From NCBI GenBank assembly GCA_036563665.1, contig DATCLY010000063.1, forward strand, positions 1 through 64,000: 64,000 nt of DNA, written 5' to 3'. The stretch is from FEN-1219 sp036563665 (GTDB lineage Bacteria > Pseudomonadota > Gammaproteobacteria > Steroidobacterales > Rariloculaceae). Shown here piece after piece: positions 25,747-36,370 of the stretch (positions are counted from its first letter, which is position 1; every line of letters starts with the position of its first letter). The notes below the pieces were generated by a model that did no database searches, was not told the origin of the DNA, and worked only from the letters and a program-made list of their open reading frames with translations. The position numbers were made by a program, and so were the translations under genes.

Positions 25747-26148
25747 TCAGAGCGACGGCGTCGTCTCCTTGAGTCGCTCGATGCGCGCCTGGCATTCGAT
25801 GCAGAGCGGCGTCTCGGGTATCGCGCGCAGCCGCTCGACACCGATCGGTCGTCCGCAAGACTGACAGATGCCGTAGCTGCCGGACGCGATCCTCCCGAGC
25901 GCGGCCTGAATCGCCCGCAGCTCGTCCACGTCGCGATCGATCTCCGCCAGGTTCAAGTGCGACAACAGATCCGCGACGGCGCGGTCGTCGGGGTCGGCCT
26001 GCTCGAGCAGGTCCGCCTGCTGCTGGCCGCGGTGCTTGGCGACCTCGCGCTGCACGTCGGCGAAGAGCTCGCGCTGCCGGCGGCGCAACCGCTCTTCGAA
26101 CTCCGCGAAGTCGATGTCGTTGCGTTCGGGATCCCGGGCTGTCGGCAT
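25747..26148 (-). CDS. TraR/DksA family zinc finger protein
   Basis: 133 residues: an N-terminal coiled-coil (EERLRRRQRELFADVQREVA) and a C-terminal C4 zinc finger, GICQSCGRPIG...PLCIECQARIERL. DksA-like proteins enter the RNA polymerase secondary channel and modulate transcription initiation. The coiled-coil tip lacks the DxxDxA pair of true DksA as far as I can see (ADPDDRAVAD is closest), so ppGpp cooperation is uncertain. ATG 26148 follows GGGAG at proper spacing. Divergent from the EF-hand gene. Confidence 0.88.
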   Translation of the reverse strand: MPTARDPERNDIDFAEFEERLRRRQRELFADVQREVAKHRGQQQADLLEQADPDDRAVADLLSHLNLAEIDRDVDELRAIQAALGRIASGSYGICQSCGRPIGVERLRAIPETPLCIECQARIERLKETTPSL

Positions 26149-26275
26149 GACGGCGCTCCCGTGTCGAGCCACGTGCTGAGCAGGGCGCGCTGCAATTTCC
26201 GTACCGGTGCTCGGCCGCCAGGTGATGGCACGGCTCTTGCTCGAGGACGGCGGGCCTCACATGGAGGGGGAACGC

Positions 26276-26494
26276 ATGAAGAAGCAGTTGGCCCTTGCGA
26301 TCCTGGCAACCGGCGTAGCAGGCCTCGCGGCGGCGCAGCGGGACATGCCCACGTTCGAGGAGGTGGATCAGAACCAGGACGGCATGATCAGCCGCACGGA
26401 AGCGGCCGTCGTGGAAGGCCTCGAGTTCTCGGTCGCCGACGCGAACCAGGACGGCTACATCGATCGCGAGGAATACGAGGAGATCGCGGAGTAG
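26276..26494 (+). CDS. Small secreted EF-hand protein
   Basis: 72 residues. A signal peptide (KKQLALAILATGVAGLAAAQ) is followed by two calcium-binding loops, DQNQDGMISRTE and DANQDGYIDREE, each with Asp/Asn at positions 1, 3, 5 and Glu at 12. It is a minimal paired EF-hand, probably a periplasmic calcium binder. ATG 26276 has GGAGGGGG upstream. It converges with the SnoaL-repeat gene; a CCGCGG palindrome pair lies in the 79-bp gap. Confidence 0.82.
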   Translation: MKKQLALAILATGVAGLAAAQRDMPTFEEVDQNQDGMISRTEAAVVEGLEFSVADANQDGYIDREEYEEIAE

Positions 26495-26573
26495 CGACGC
26501 GTCCTCCGCGGCTCGCCCGCGGGAACGCCGCGCAGACGCATCGCGGCGGGGATCACGCCACCTGCGGTGCCGC

Positions 26574-28685
26574 CTATCCCGCGGGGGACTTGCGCACGCG
26601 ATCCACCACGGGCCGCCCCGTCACGGGATGGGGCAGCTCGAACGGCACCGCGTACACGGACGGAAACATCGGGAAGCGCAGCGTCGGCGGGCGGTCCGGC
26701 GGGTAACGGTCGCTCGGGCCGGGGACGCGTCCCGTTGAGCTGCGGATCCAACCGCCGTCGTACGCTGCCGTCCACGTGTTGTAGGCGTGAACCTCGGCGT
26801 ACTTCCACACGCCATCCTCTTTCACCGCCTCGTTCTCGTACACGGCGGCGCCCATCGAGGCGCGGTTGCCGAACGAGAGCTGCTGCATCATGCGCGAGCG
26901 GATCCTGGCGCTCCGGCCGTCCGGTGCCACTTCGATGACCGGCTGCATCTTGATGTGGTTGCCGAGCCGCCCTTCGACGGGGCCCTCGTCCCCGAAGATG
27001 TTGAACAGCATGCCGCGCACGCGGCCGCGCCCCACGTACTTGCCGCGCTGCGCGAGCTCCATCGTGCCGTGCTCGGCGAAGAGCTGCGCGAGGTCGCTCC
27101 ACAGGTTCTTGTCGAGATAGTAGCCGTAGGCGTTCTCGAGGTTCTCGAGCTCGTGGTAATCCTTCACGCGTTGCACGAGCCGCTCGGCTTCTGCGAGCAG
27201 CTCCTCGGGCTCCGCGCCGTTTCGCGACGGCGGCGGATCGTCGCCCGTCACCGGTGCGAGCACGGCCGCGATGGCCCGGTCCGACGGGCGCCCCGGGCCG
27301 CTCGGGTAGCGCGGCGCTTCGCCGCTGACCGGATTGCGGTAGTGATAGGGGGGAATGTGCGCCTTCGGGTAGATCTCGTAGACGTCCGTGGGCGGCCGGT
27401 CGGGCGGCAGAGCGGCGCTCGCCGTCGGCGCCGGCTTCGCATCGGCACCCCACCCCTTGTCGTAGTCCGAGATGAACGTGGGGAAGTAGCGTAGCGACTT
27501 GATCTTCCAGACGCCGTCTTCCTTCACGTACGTGTTCTCGTAGATCCCCTCGCTCCACTCGCCGTGGCTCTGATACATGCCGGTCATGTTGAACGAGCGG
27601 CTGCGCGACTTCGCGGTGCGGCCGTCGGGTGCCACGCTCACGACGATCTGCAGCTGCACGTGGTCGTTGAGCTCGCCGTCCGCGAGCCCCTGCGGGCCCA
27701 GGAGGTTCAGGAACTCGCGCACGCGGCGCTTGCCGACGTAAACCCCGCGCAAGCCCATCTCGATGGTGCCGTCGTCCGCGAAGAGATCGGCCACTTCGTC
27801 CCAGAGCCGGCGGTCGAAGTAGTAGCCGAAGGTCTTCTGGACGTTCTCGATCCGTTGCTCGTCGTCGAGCAGCGTGGCCCGATGCAGCAGCGACGCGGCG
27901 CGCTCCCGCGCCTCGCGCCGCGAGACACGTGCCGGCGGCTCGGCATCGCCGCCTTCATGGGCAGCCGCCGTCTGCCAGACGTGTCCCCCGGCGGGCGTGC
28001 CGGGATTTTCGTAGTGGAACGGCGCGACGCACGCGGCCGGAAAACCTTCGCAGGGCATGCTCCGCTCGCGGTCCGCGGGGTGCGCCAGGTGGCGCTTGCC
28101 CCCCTCTCCCCCTTCCCGCGTCCGCTCGGGAGCCACCCAGCCGGTCGCGTACGGCGCGCCGAAACCTGCGTGATAGTCGAGCGTCTTGATCTTCCAGGTC
28201 GCTCCTTCCTTGACGTACGTCATCTCGTAGACGCCTTCGGCCCACGCCGCTCCGCCGCCTAAGCGGCCGAACATGGCGAACGCGCGCCAGCGCCCCTTGG
28301 CCGTCCGTCCCCCGGGGTCGAGATGGACGACGGGCTGGATGTTCATGTGGTTGTACAGGCGGCCGTCACCCAGGCCGATTTCCCCCAGCTCGCCGCCGCC
28401 CACGTTCATATAAAGGTGCCGCCGGATGCTGTCCTTGCCGATGAAGACTCCGGCCGGGTAGTTCGCCACCGCGTCGTCGGCGAAGAGGTCCGCGACGTCC
28501 TCCCACATGCCCTTGTCGACGTAGTAGCCGTAGGCGCGCTGCAGCCGCTTGAGCGCGCTCACGTCCTCGGCGCGCCGCACCTCCCCCTCGAGCCGCTCGA
28601 GGCGTTCCGCGAGCGACTCCTGCGCCTGCGCCGCCCAGGCGATCGCGATCGCCAGCACTGCGGCAAGCGAGATCCGAAGCGGCAT
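26574..28685 (-). CDS. Secreted protein with three SnoaL-like units
   Basis: 703 residues with signal peptide (LAAVLAIAIAWAAQA). Three homologous units start around residues 40, 290 and 520: RAYGYYVDKGMWEDVADLFA, KTFGYYFDRRLWDEVADLFA and NAYGYYLDKNLWSDLAQLFA. Each is followed by RGxYVGxxxVR-like and later GRTAKxRxR or GRSARIRSR strands and ends in a linker such as PPYHYRNPVSG. SnoaL-like (cystatin-like, NTF2-fold) domains act as cyclases, hydratases or ring-modifying enzymes, usually as single-domain proteins. The fused triplet is unusual. ATG 28685 follows GGGAGGGGG. Downstream of the LigW-like gene and likely part of that operon (174-bp gap). Confidence 0.83.
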   Translation of the reverse strand: MPLRISLAAVLAIAIAWAAQAQESLAERLERLEGEVRRAEDVSALKRLQRAYGYYVDKGMWEDVADLFADDAVANYPAGVFIGKDSIRRHLYMNVGGGELGEIGLGDGRLYNHMNIQPVVHLDPGGRTAKGRWRAFAMFGRLGGGAAWAEGVYEMTYVKEGATWKIKTLDYHAGFGAPYATGWVAPERTREGGEGGKRHLAHPADRERSMPCEGFPAACVAPFHYENPGTPAGGHVWQTAAAHEGGDAEPPARVSRREARERAASLLHRATLLDDEQRIENVQKTFGYYFDRRLWDEVADLFADDGTIEMGLRGVYVGKRRVREFLNLLGPQGLADGELNDHVQLQIVVSVAPDGRTAKSRSRSFNMTGMYQSHGEWSEGIYENTYVKEDGVWKIKSLRYFPTFISDYDKGWGADAKPAPTASAALPPDRPPTDVYEIYPKAHIPPYHYRNPVSGEAPRYPSGPGRPSDRAIAAVLAPVTGDDPPPSRNGAEPEELLAEAERLVQRVKDYHELENLENAYGYYLDKNLWSDLAQLFAEHGTMELAQRGKYVGRGRVRGMLFNIFGDEGPVEGRLGNHIKMQPVIEVAPDGRSARIRSRMMQQLSFGNRASMGAAVYENEAVKEDGVWKYAEVHAYNTWTAAYDGGWIRSSTGRVPGPSDRYPPDRPPTLRFPMFPSVYAVPFELPHPVTGRPVVDRVRKSPAG

Positions 28686-28859
28686 TGACGTGCCCCCTCC
28701 CTTCGTGCGCACGAGTCTGCCCCAAGCTTTGCGGCTCCACAACACCGCCGCGTTCGCCGCCTCGTCGGCTGGAGCGCGAACGGCCGCCCGGCGCTCGTCC
28801 GGAACACGCGCTGCAGCGTGCATCGATTCGCGGTTATCGCCGCGTTCTCCGCCGCAGGC

Positions 28860-29987
28860 TCACGACGCGCGCGTAAGATTGAATACGCGCTCGGCGTTCG
28901 TCTGGAAGAACTTCTTCTTGTCCTCGTAGGAGATGGGCAGCGCGTCCATGGCGTGCACCTCCTCGATGTCGTACTGATACGGATAATCCATCGCGTACAG
29001 GACGCGATCCACACCGAGCACCTGCTGCGCGAACAGCACCATCGGCGCCCAGGCGACGCCGCTGTTGGTGATGTAGACGTTGCGGCGCATGTAGTAGCTC
29101 GGCGGCTCCTTCGCCCGCTGGTCCGGCCGCCGCACGGGGTGCGTCCGGTCGAGACGGTAGAGGTTGTACGGGATGCCCTCGCCGCCGTGGCCGATCACGA
29201 GCTTCGCGTTGGGGAAGCGGTCGAACACGCCCGCGTTGATGATCGCCTGCGTGTGGAACGCCACTTCCACGCCGAAGCCCAGATCGCCGCGCAGCAGGTC
29301 GTAGTCGATGAACGGCTTCACCATCTCCGGCGACGGCTCGCGCGGATGAATGTAGATGGGCACGTCGTTCGCCTCGGCCGCCTCGAAGATCTCCCAGTAC
29401 TTCGGCTCGGCCAGGTACTCGCCCTTGGTGTGGGAGTTCACGATCACGCCTTTCAGCCCGAGGCGCTGGATGCCCCGCTCGATCTCGAGCGCCGCGCGCC
29501 GCGGGTCCTGCGGCGCGATGGCCACGCAGCCGGCATAGCGATCGGGATGGTTGCGGCACGCCTCGGCGAGCTGATCGTTCGTGTCGCGCGCGAGCGCGGT
29601 GCCGGTCTCCGCATCGAACACCTGCACGCCCGGTGCCGTGAGCATGAGGATCTGCATGTCGATGCCGGCGGCGTCCATGGCGGCCAGGCGGTTCTCGCCC
29701 AAGTCCATGAGCCGTGCCGTGAAGCCGGTGTTGCCCGTGGGATCCAGGTTGCGCCAGAGGGCCACGAAGCCGAGCTCGTCCGCAGGTTTGGCGTCGAGCA
29801 CCCGCTTCCATTCGCGGAAGAGCTCCGCCGTGCCCCAGGCCTCCTCGGCCGCGATGCGCTTGTAAGGCGCGGGGCCCACGTTCGGCATGCGCCGCTGCAT
29901 CCGGGCCTGCCCCGCCGCCCGGCCGGCCGCGAGCGTCGCACCCAAGGCGCCGGCCAGCTTCAAGAAGGATCGTCGGCTGGCGTTCAT
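28860..29987 (-). CDS. Tat-exported amidohydrolase 2 family protein, LigW-like (5-carboxyvanillate decarboxylase type)
   Basis: 375 residues. A twin-arginine signal (SRRSFLKLAGALGATLAAG) is followed by an ACMSD-type barrel. It resembles LigW closely: AAEEAWGTAELF, LMDLGENRLAAMDAAGIDMQ, LKGVIVNSHTKGEYL, IYIHPREPSPEM, LVIGHGGEGIPYNLYRLDRT, VYITNSGVAWAPM and YAMDYPYQYDIEEVHAMDAL, ending KKKFFQTNAERVFNLT. LigW removes the 5-carboxyl of 5-carboxyvanillate in lignin biphenyl breakdown and is normally cytoplasmic. The Tat signal would place this one in the periplasm. It starts 14 bp after the TonB-dependent receptor gene. Confidence 0.85.
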   Translation of the reverse strand: MNASRRSFLKLAGALGATLAAGRAAGQARMQRRMPNVGPAPYKRIAAEEAWGTAELFREWKRVLDAKPADELGFVALWRNLDPTGNTGFTARLMDLGENRLAAMDAAGIDMQILMLTAPGVQVFDAETGTALARDTNDQLAEACRNHPDRYAGCVAIAPQDPRRAALEIERGIQRLGLKGVIVNSHTKGEYLAEPKYWEIFEAAEANDVPIYIHPREPSPEMVKPFIDYDLLRGDLGFGVEVAFHTQAIINAGVFDRFPNAKLVIGHGGEGIPYNLYRLDRTHPVRRPDQRAKEPPSYYMRRNVYITNSGVAWAPMVLFAQQVLGVDRVLYAMDYPYQYDIEEVHAMDALPISYEDKKKFFQTNAERVFNLTRAS

Positions 29988-30001
29988 CGTGCCGCTCCGT
30001 C

Positions 30002-32656
<2,655 letters not shown>

Positions 32657-32800
32657 GGACTCCCCCTTGTGTGCCCGCATGGGCGGGTCGTTGTTGTTGC
32701 CGGCGCCGCAGGGCACGTCGGGCTCGAGATTCCGGAGGGAGTCCGAGCATGGGCCGCTTCCGTACCCCCTGTTGGAAGCGAGAGCCCGACATCTCTGACC
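32657..32800 (-). promoter_or_regulatory. Candidate structured 5' leader of the TonB-dependent receptor gene
   Basis: On the minus strand the 140 bases before the receptor start contain nested inverted repeats: CCCGC/GCGGG with a 4-base loop (32674-32687) close to the ribosome binding site, CGCTTCC/GGAAGCG (32755-32780), and TCGGGCTC/GAGCCCGA (32718-32789) enclosing it. No known riboswitch class was recognised. Confidence 0.35.
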
Positions 32801-32981
32801 GTGCGAATCGAGTGTAGCGGTGGGCCGCGAGATTCGCCACAAGCGCAAACGACCGGAGCGATTGCGGGTCGCACTCCGCCGCAACCTCGTTTGCACGCCG
32901 GTGCTGGACGGTTCCGGGACGACCCAGTTAATGTCATCAGCTGCCGACCGTGCAGCGGACCGACGCCAACGAGGGGGACTC

Positions 32982-33086
32982 GTGACGAGCGGCGGAAACG
33001 AGCCGGCGGCTCGGCGGGGCATGTGGAGCGGGGAGGAAATCTACGACATCGCGACCTACATTCTCGAAGAGCTCGCCGCGGAGTAA
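32982..33086 (+). CDS. Possible 34-residue small protein
   Basis: GTG 32982 follows ACGAGGGGG at good spacing and encodes a 34-residue chain ending MWSGEEIYDIATYILEELAA. The C-terminal half would form an acidic amphipathic helix. No similarity recognised. It ends 22 bp before the alpha/beta hydrolase gene on the same strand, so it might be a leader or small partner. The gap 32657-33108 holds otherwise only the receptor leader and promoters. Confidence 0.35.
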   Translation: MTSGGNEPAARRGMWSGEEIYDIATYILEELAAE

Positions 33087-33108
33087 GCCGCGCCGCGCGC
33101 CGCGCGGC

Positions 33109-33984
33109 TTGTTCCGGTCCGAACTCGGCAGAAAGCTCGTGCATCATCGCTACCTGTCGATGCTGCACGACGCGCCGGTGCACTGCGAGCACCTCCGTCT
33201 CCCCACCCGCCAGGGGGAGACGTTCGTGGTCGCGGCGGGGCCGGCCGAGGCGCCGCCCGTCGTGCTGTTCCACGGCGGCGGCACGACCTCTGCCATGTGG
33301 CTGCGCGGCATCGGTGTCTGGAGCGCGACGCGGCGCATCTACGCGGTCGACATCATCGGCGAGCCGGGCCTGAGCGCGCCGTCGCGTCCACGGCTCACGT
33401 CCGACGCCCACGCGCTGTGGCTCGACGACGTCTGGCGCGGCCTGTCGCTGTCCAAGGCGTCCGCGGTCGCCGCCTCGCTCGGCGGCTGGATGGCGCTCGA
33501 CTACGCCATCCGGCGGCCGGCCAACGTGGAGCGGCTGGCGCTGCTCGCGCCGATCGGCATCGGCCGCCAACGCCTCGGCACTTTCTACAAGGTGCTGCCG
33601 CTGCTCTACATGGGGCGCTGGGGCCGGCGGAAGATGCTCGACATCGTCATGGGCTTCGACCCGAAAGAGGCCGCCTCGCCGGAGGGTCAACGGCTCATCG
33701 AGCTCGCGGATCTCGTCCTGCAGCACTTCAAGTTCCGCAACCGGCCGATGCCGCTCTTCACGGACGAGCGATTGCGCCGGCTCACGATGCCCGTGCTCGT
33801 CGTGCTGGGCGGGCGGGACGCCGCGGTCGACAGCGAGCAGACGCGGCGGCGGCTCGCGAGCTGCCTCCCGCACGCGGAGGTGCACTATCTGCCGGAGGCG
33901 GGGCACGCCCTCACGGACCAGACGGCCTTGATCGCCGAGTTTCTCGCGCGGCCGCCGAGCGCCCAACCGACGGGCGGCGGCTGA
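33109..33984 (+). CDS. Alpha/beta hydrolase
   Basis: 291 residues. PVVLFHGGGTTSAMWL is the oxyanion-hole HG motif, VAASLGGWMALDYA the nucleophile elbow (Ser in A-S-L-G), GGRDAAVD the acid, and PEAGHALTDQ the catalytic His. The first residues, FRSELGRKLV, match the start of similar hydrolases, so TTG 33109 is chosen; GTG 33139 and ATG 33160 are alternatives. Substrate unknown (ester or lactone hydrolase are usual). Confidence 0.85.
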   Translation: MFRSELGRKLVHHRYLSMLHDAPVHCEHLRLPTRQGETFVVAAGPAEAPPVVLFHGGGTTSAMWLRGIGVWSATRRIYAVDIIGEPGLSAPSRPRLTSDAHALWLDDVWRGLSLSKASAVAASLGGWMALDYAIRRPANVERLALLAPIGIGRQRLGTFYKVLPLLYMGRWGRRKMLDIVMGFDPKEAASPEGQRLIELADLVLQHFKFRNRPMPLFTDERLRRLTMPVLVVLGGRDAAVDSEQTRRRLASCLPHAEVHYLPEAGHALTDQTALIAEFLARPPSAQPTGGG

Positions 33985-34020
33985 GCGCCGCATGCGCGAC
34001 CACCCGGAGAGACGCATGGG

Positions 34021-35886
34021 GTGACGAACGGCGGAGCGCGCGGGCGGCGGCCGCTGCTTCTGGTCGCGGCGCTGCTCGCGCTCGCGAGCTGCGACGTCCG
34101 CGCGCAGCCGCCGGACGGCGCGCAAGCGTCCCAGCCGCCGTCGTCGTCCCGTTGGCGACGCCCCCAGCCCTCCCGCGTCGTCGTCGTGGCGGACGTGCAT
34201 GGCGCGTACGACGAGCTCGTCGGCGTGCTGCGCGCCACCGGGATCGTCGATGCCTCGCTCGCGTGGAGCGGCGGCGACGCCGTGCTCGTGAGCCTGGGCG
34301 ACCTGCTCGACCGCGGATACGCATCGCGTCGCGTGATGGATCTCCTCATGCGGCTCGAGCGCGAGGCGGCCGCTGCCGGCGGCAGCGTGTATGTGCTGCT
34401 CGGCAATCACGAGGCCATGAACCTGCTCGGGGATTTGCGCTACGTGTCGGCCGCCGAGTACGCCGCCTTCGCGGCCGAGGAGCCGCCAGCGGTCCGTGCC
34501 GCGGAGTACGAGCGCTACGTCGCCACGCTGCCCGCAGGCACCGCCGATGCGGACGCGCGGGCCGCCTTCGAGCGCCTCTATCCGCCCGGCTTCTTCGGCC
34601 ATCGGAGGGCGTTCGCGCCGGACGGCACCTACGGCGCCTGGCTGCTGTCGCTGCCGGCCATCGTCGTGATCGGCGACACCGCGTTCGTGCACGGCGGCCT
34701 CTCTGGCGTGCCGATCGGCGAGAGCCTCGACGACATCAACCGGCGCCTGGCCGAACGGCTTCGGCGCTACCTCGACGTGCGCGCAGAGCTCGCCGCGGCC
34801 GGCGTGCTGCCGCCGGAAGACCCGCGCCGCGACCTCGAGATCGCGGCCGCCGCGGCAGACGCGGCCGCCCCGGGGTCGCGCGCCCCAGCGGACGACGCGG
34901 AGCGCGACGTCGACGCCCTGCTCGACGAGCTCCTCGCCGCGAGCCGTGCGCCCGAGCTCGATTCATCCGGGCCGCTCTGGTATCGCGGCTCCGTGTACTG
35001 CAACCCGCTGCTCGAGCGGCCGGTGCTCGACGCCGCGCTCGAGCGGCTCCAGGCCGAGCGCGTGGTGGTGGGCCACACGCCCACCGGCGATCGCCGCGCG
35101 CGGGCGCTGCACGACGGGCGCCTCGTGATGCTCGATACGGGCATGCTCGTCGACTACTACCGCGGCCGGCCGGCCGCGCTGGTGCTGCAGGGCGGCCGCG
35201 CGACCGTGCAGTACCTCGCGCCCGACGAGCTGCTGCCGCTCGAGCGAGGCCCCATCGAGGACCACGGCCTCACGGAAGAAGAGATCGTCGCGGTGCTCGC
35301 GCAGGGCGCCGTGGAGACGCGCGACGGCGCCGAGGACCGCGCGGTCGTGCGGCTCGGCGACGACGCGCTTCCCGCGCGCATCTACACGCGTCGCGCCGCG
35401 GACCTGGAGCTCGCGGCGCACGCACTCGATCGGCTCCTCGGCCTCGGCGTCGTGCCGCCCACCGTCGCGCGCGAGCTCGACGGGCGCACGATCGCGCTGC
35501 AGCTCGAGTACGGCGACGCCGTCACGGAAGCAGAGCGCGTAACGGGCGGCGCCGCGTTCGAGCCGTGGTGCCCCATCGAGCCCCAGGCGGACCTGATGTA
35601 CGCGTTCGACGCGTTGATCCACAACGCGGGGCGAGCGCGCGACAACGTGCTCTGGCGACGCGACGGCCCGCGGCTCAAGCTCGTGCAGCACGACCGCGCG
35701 TTCGGCACCGAGCGCCGCGTGCGCTTGCCCGAAGGGCGCGAGCCGCAGCCCGAGCTGCTACGCGCGCTCGCCGCGCTCGACGCGGCCCGCGTGCGCGAGG
35801 CGCTCCGCGAGCGGCTCGATCGCGGGCAGATCGACGCCCTGCTCGCGCGCCGGCAGGCCTTGCTCGCGGCGTTCGCCGGCCGCTGA
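34021..35886 (+). CDS. Lipoprotein with metallophosphoesterase domain and C-terminal atypical kinase-like domain
   Basis: 621 residues from GTG 34021. Signal with lipobox LASC at Cys24, next residue Asp, which in enterobacteria favours inner-membrane retention. Calcineurin-type phosphoesterase motifs: VVVVADVHGAYDE (about 55-64), SLGDLLDRG (91-99), LLGNHEAMN (127-135) and VVVGHTPTGDRRA. From about residue 440 a second region has LELAAHALDRLLGLGVVPPT and FDALIHNAGRARDNVL (529-544), then LKLVQHDRAFG (552-562), like HipA/Fam20/PI3K-type kinases (catalytic loop D..N and DFG-like Asp). The loop Asp seems replaced by Gly537. So the protein may join a phosphatase with a kinase or pseudokinase domain. 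No obvious partner gene. Confidence 0.75.
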   Translation: MTNGGARGRRPLLLVAALLALASCDVRAQPPDGAQASQPPSSSRWRRPQPSRVVVVADVHGAYDELVGVLRATGIVDASLAWSGGDAVLVSLGDLLDRGYASRRVMDLLMRLEREAAAAGGSVYVLLGNHEAMNLLGDLRYVSAAEYAAFAAEEPPAVRAAEYERYVATLPAGTADADARAAFERLYPPGFFGHRRAFAPDGTYGAWLLSLPAIVVIGDTAFVHGGLSGVPIGESLDDINRRLAERLRRYLDVRAELAAAGVLPPEDPRRDLEIAAAAADAAAPGSRAPADDAERDVDALLDELLAASRAPELDSSGPLWYRGSVYCNPLLERPVLDAALERLQAERVVVGHTPTGDRRARALHDGRLVMLDTGMLVDYYRGRPAALVLQGGRATVQYLAPDELLPLERGPIEDHGLTEEEIVAVLAQGAVETRDGAEDRAVVRLGDDALPARIYTRRAADLELAAHALDRLLGLGVVPPTVARELDGRTIALQLEYGDAVTEAERVTGGAAFEPWCPIEPQADLMYAFDALIHNAGRARDNVLWRRDGPRLKLVQHDRAFGTERRVRLPEGREPQPELLRALAALDAARVREALRERLDRGQIDALLARRQALLAAFAGR

Positions 35887-35935
35887 CCAGGCGCCGCAGG
35901 TCGCCCGCCCTTTCCTCACGAATCCGCAGAAATCC

Positions 35936-35952
35936 GCGGAAAAGCATTCCGC
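35936..35952. other. Hairpin after the phosphoesterase gene
   Basis: GCGGAA, AAGCA, TTCCGC forms a 6-bp stem about 50 bases past the stop codon. A related GCGGA-type sequence is repeated just before it (AATCCGCAGAAATCCGCGG). Possible terminator; no T-run. Confidence 0.3.
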
Positions 35953-36078
35953 AAAGATCTCGTTCCGCTCAGGTCCGGCCGCCGCCGTTTGCCGACACTG
36001 TGCACGAGGCGGAGGCAACGAGACGACGCGAGCTCCGCCGAGACGCGGATCGACAACTCGAAAACCTGGAGAGCGGCG

Positions 36079-36231
36079 ATGAACAAGACGACTCACAACC
36101 AGACCGAGCAGCGTAAGCAGCGACGGTTCGGCGGCATCGGCGAGATCGTGTTCCACCTGGCGCTCGTAGCGGCCGTGATCGGCGTGCTGGTCGAGCGGGC
36201 CGCGTACCTGAGCGGTGGGACGATCGTTTGA
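36079..36231 (+). CDS. Small single-span membrane protein
   Basis: 50 residues. A basic, Gln/Lys-rich N-terminus (NKTTHNQTEQRKQRRFGG) leads to one transmembrane helix, EIVFHLALVAAVIGVLVERA, and a short periplasmic tail. ATG 36079 has TGGAGAG upstream. The coding region starts about 190 bp downstream of the phosphoesterase gene. No family recognised. The charge pattern and SD support a real small protein. Confidence 0.6.
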   Translation: MNKTTHNQTEQRKQRRFGGIGEIVFHLALVAAVIGVLVERAAYLSGGTIV

Positions 36232-36370
36232 TGCGGACGCACCTTCGGCCGGCGCTCGCGCGGAAAGGCCGCGGTTGCACTCGAACGCTACGCGAGCGAC
36301 GAAGGCCCGACGTCGATCGCCGGGCGGCACGAGGCAACCGCGGCCGCCTCGTGCCCGGACGCGCCAGCAA

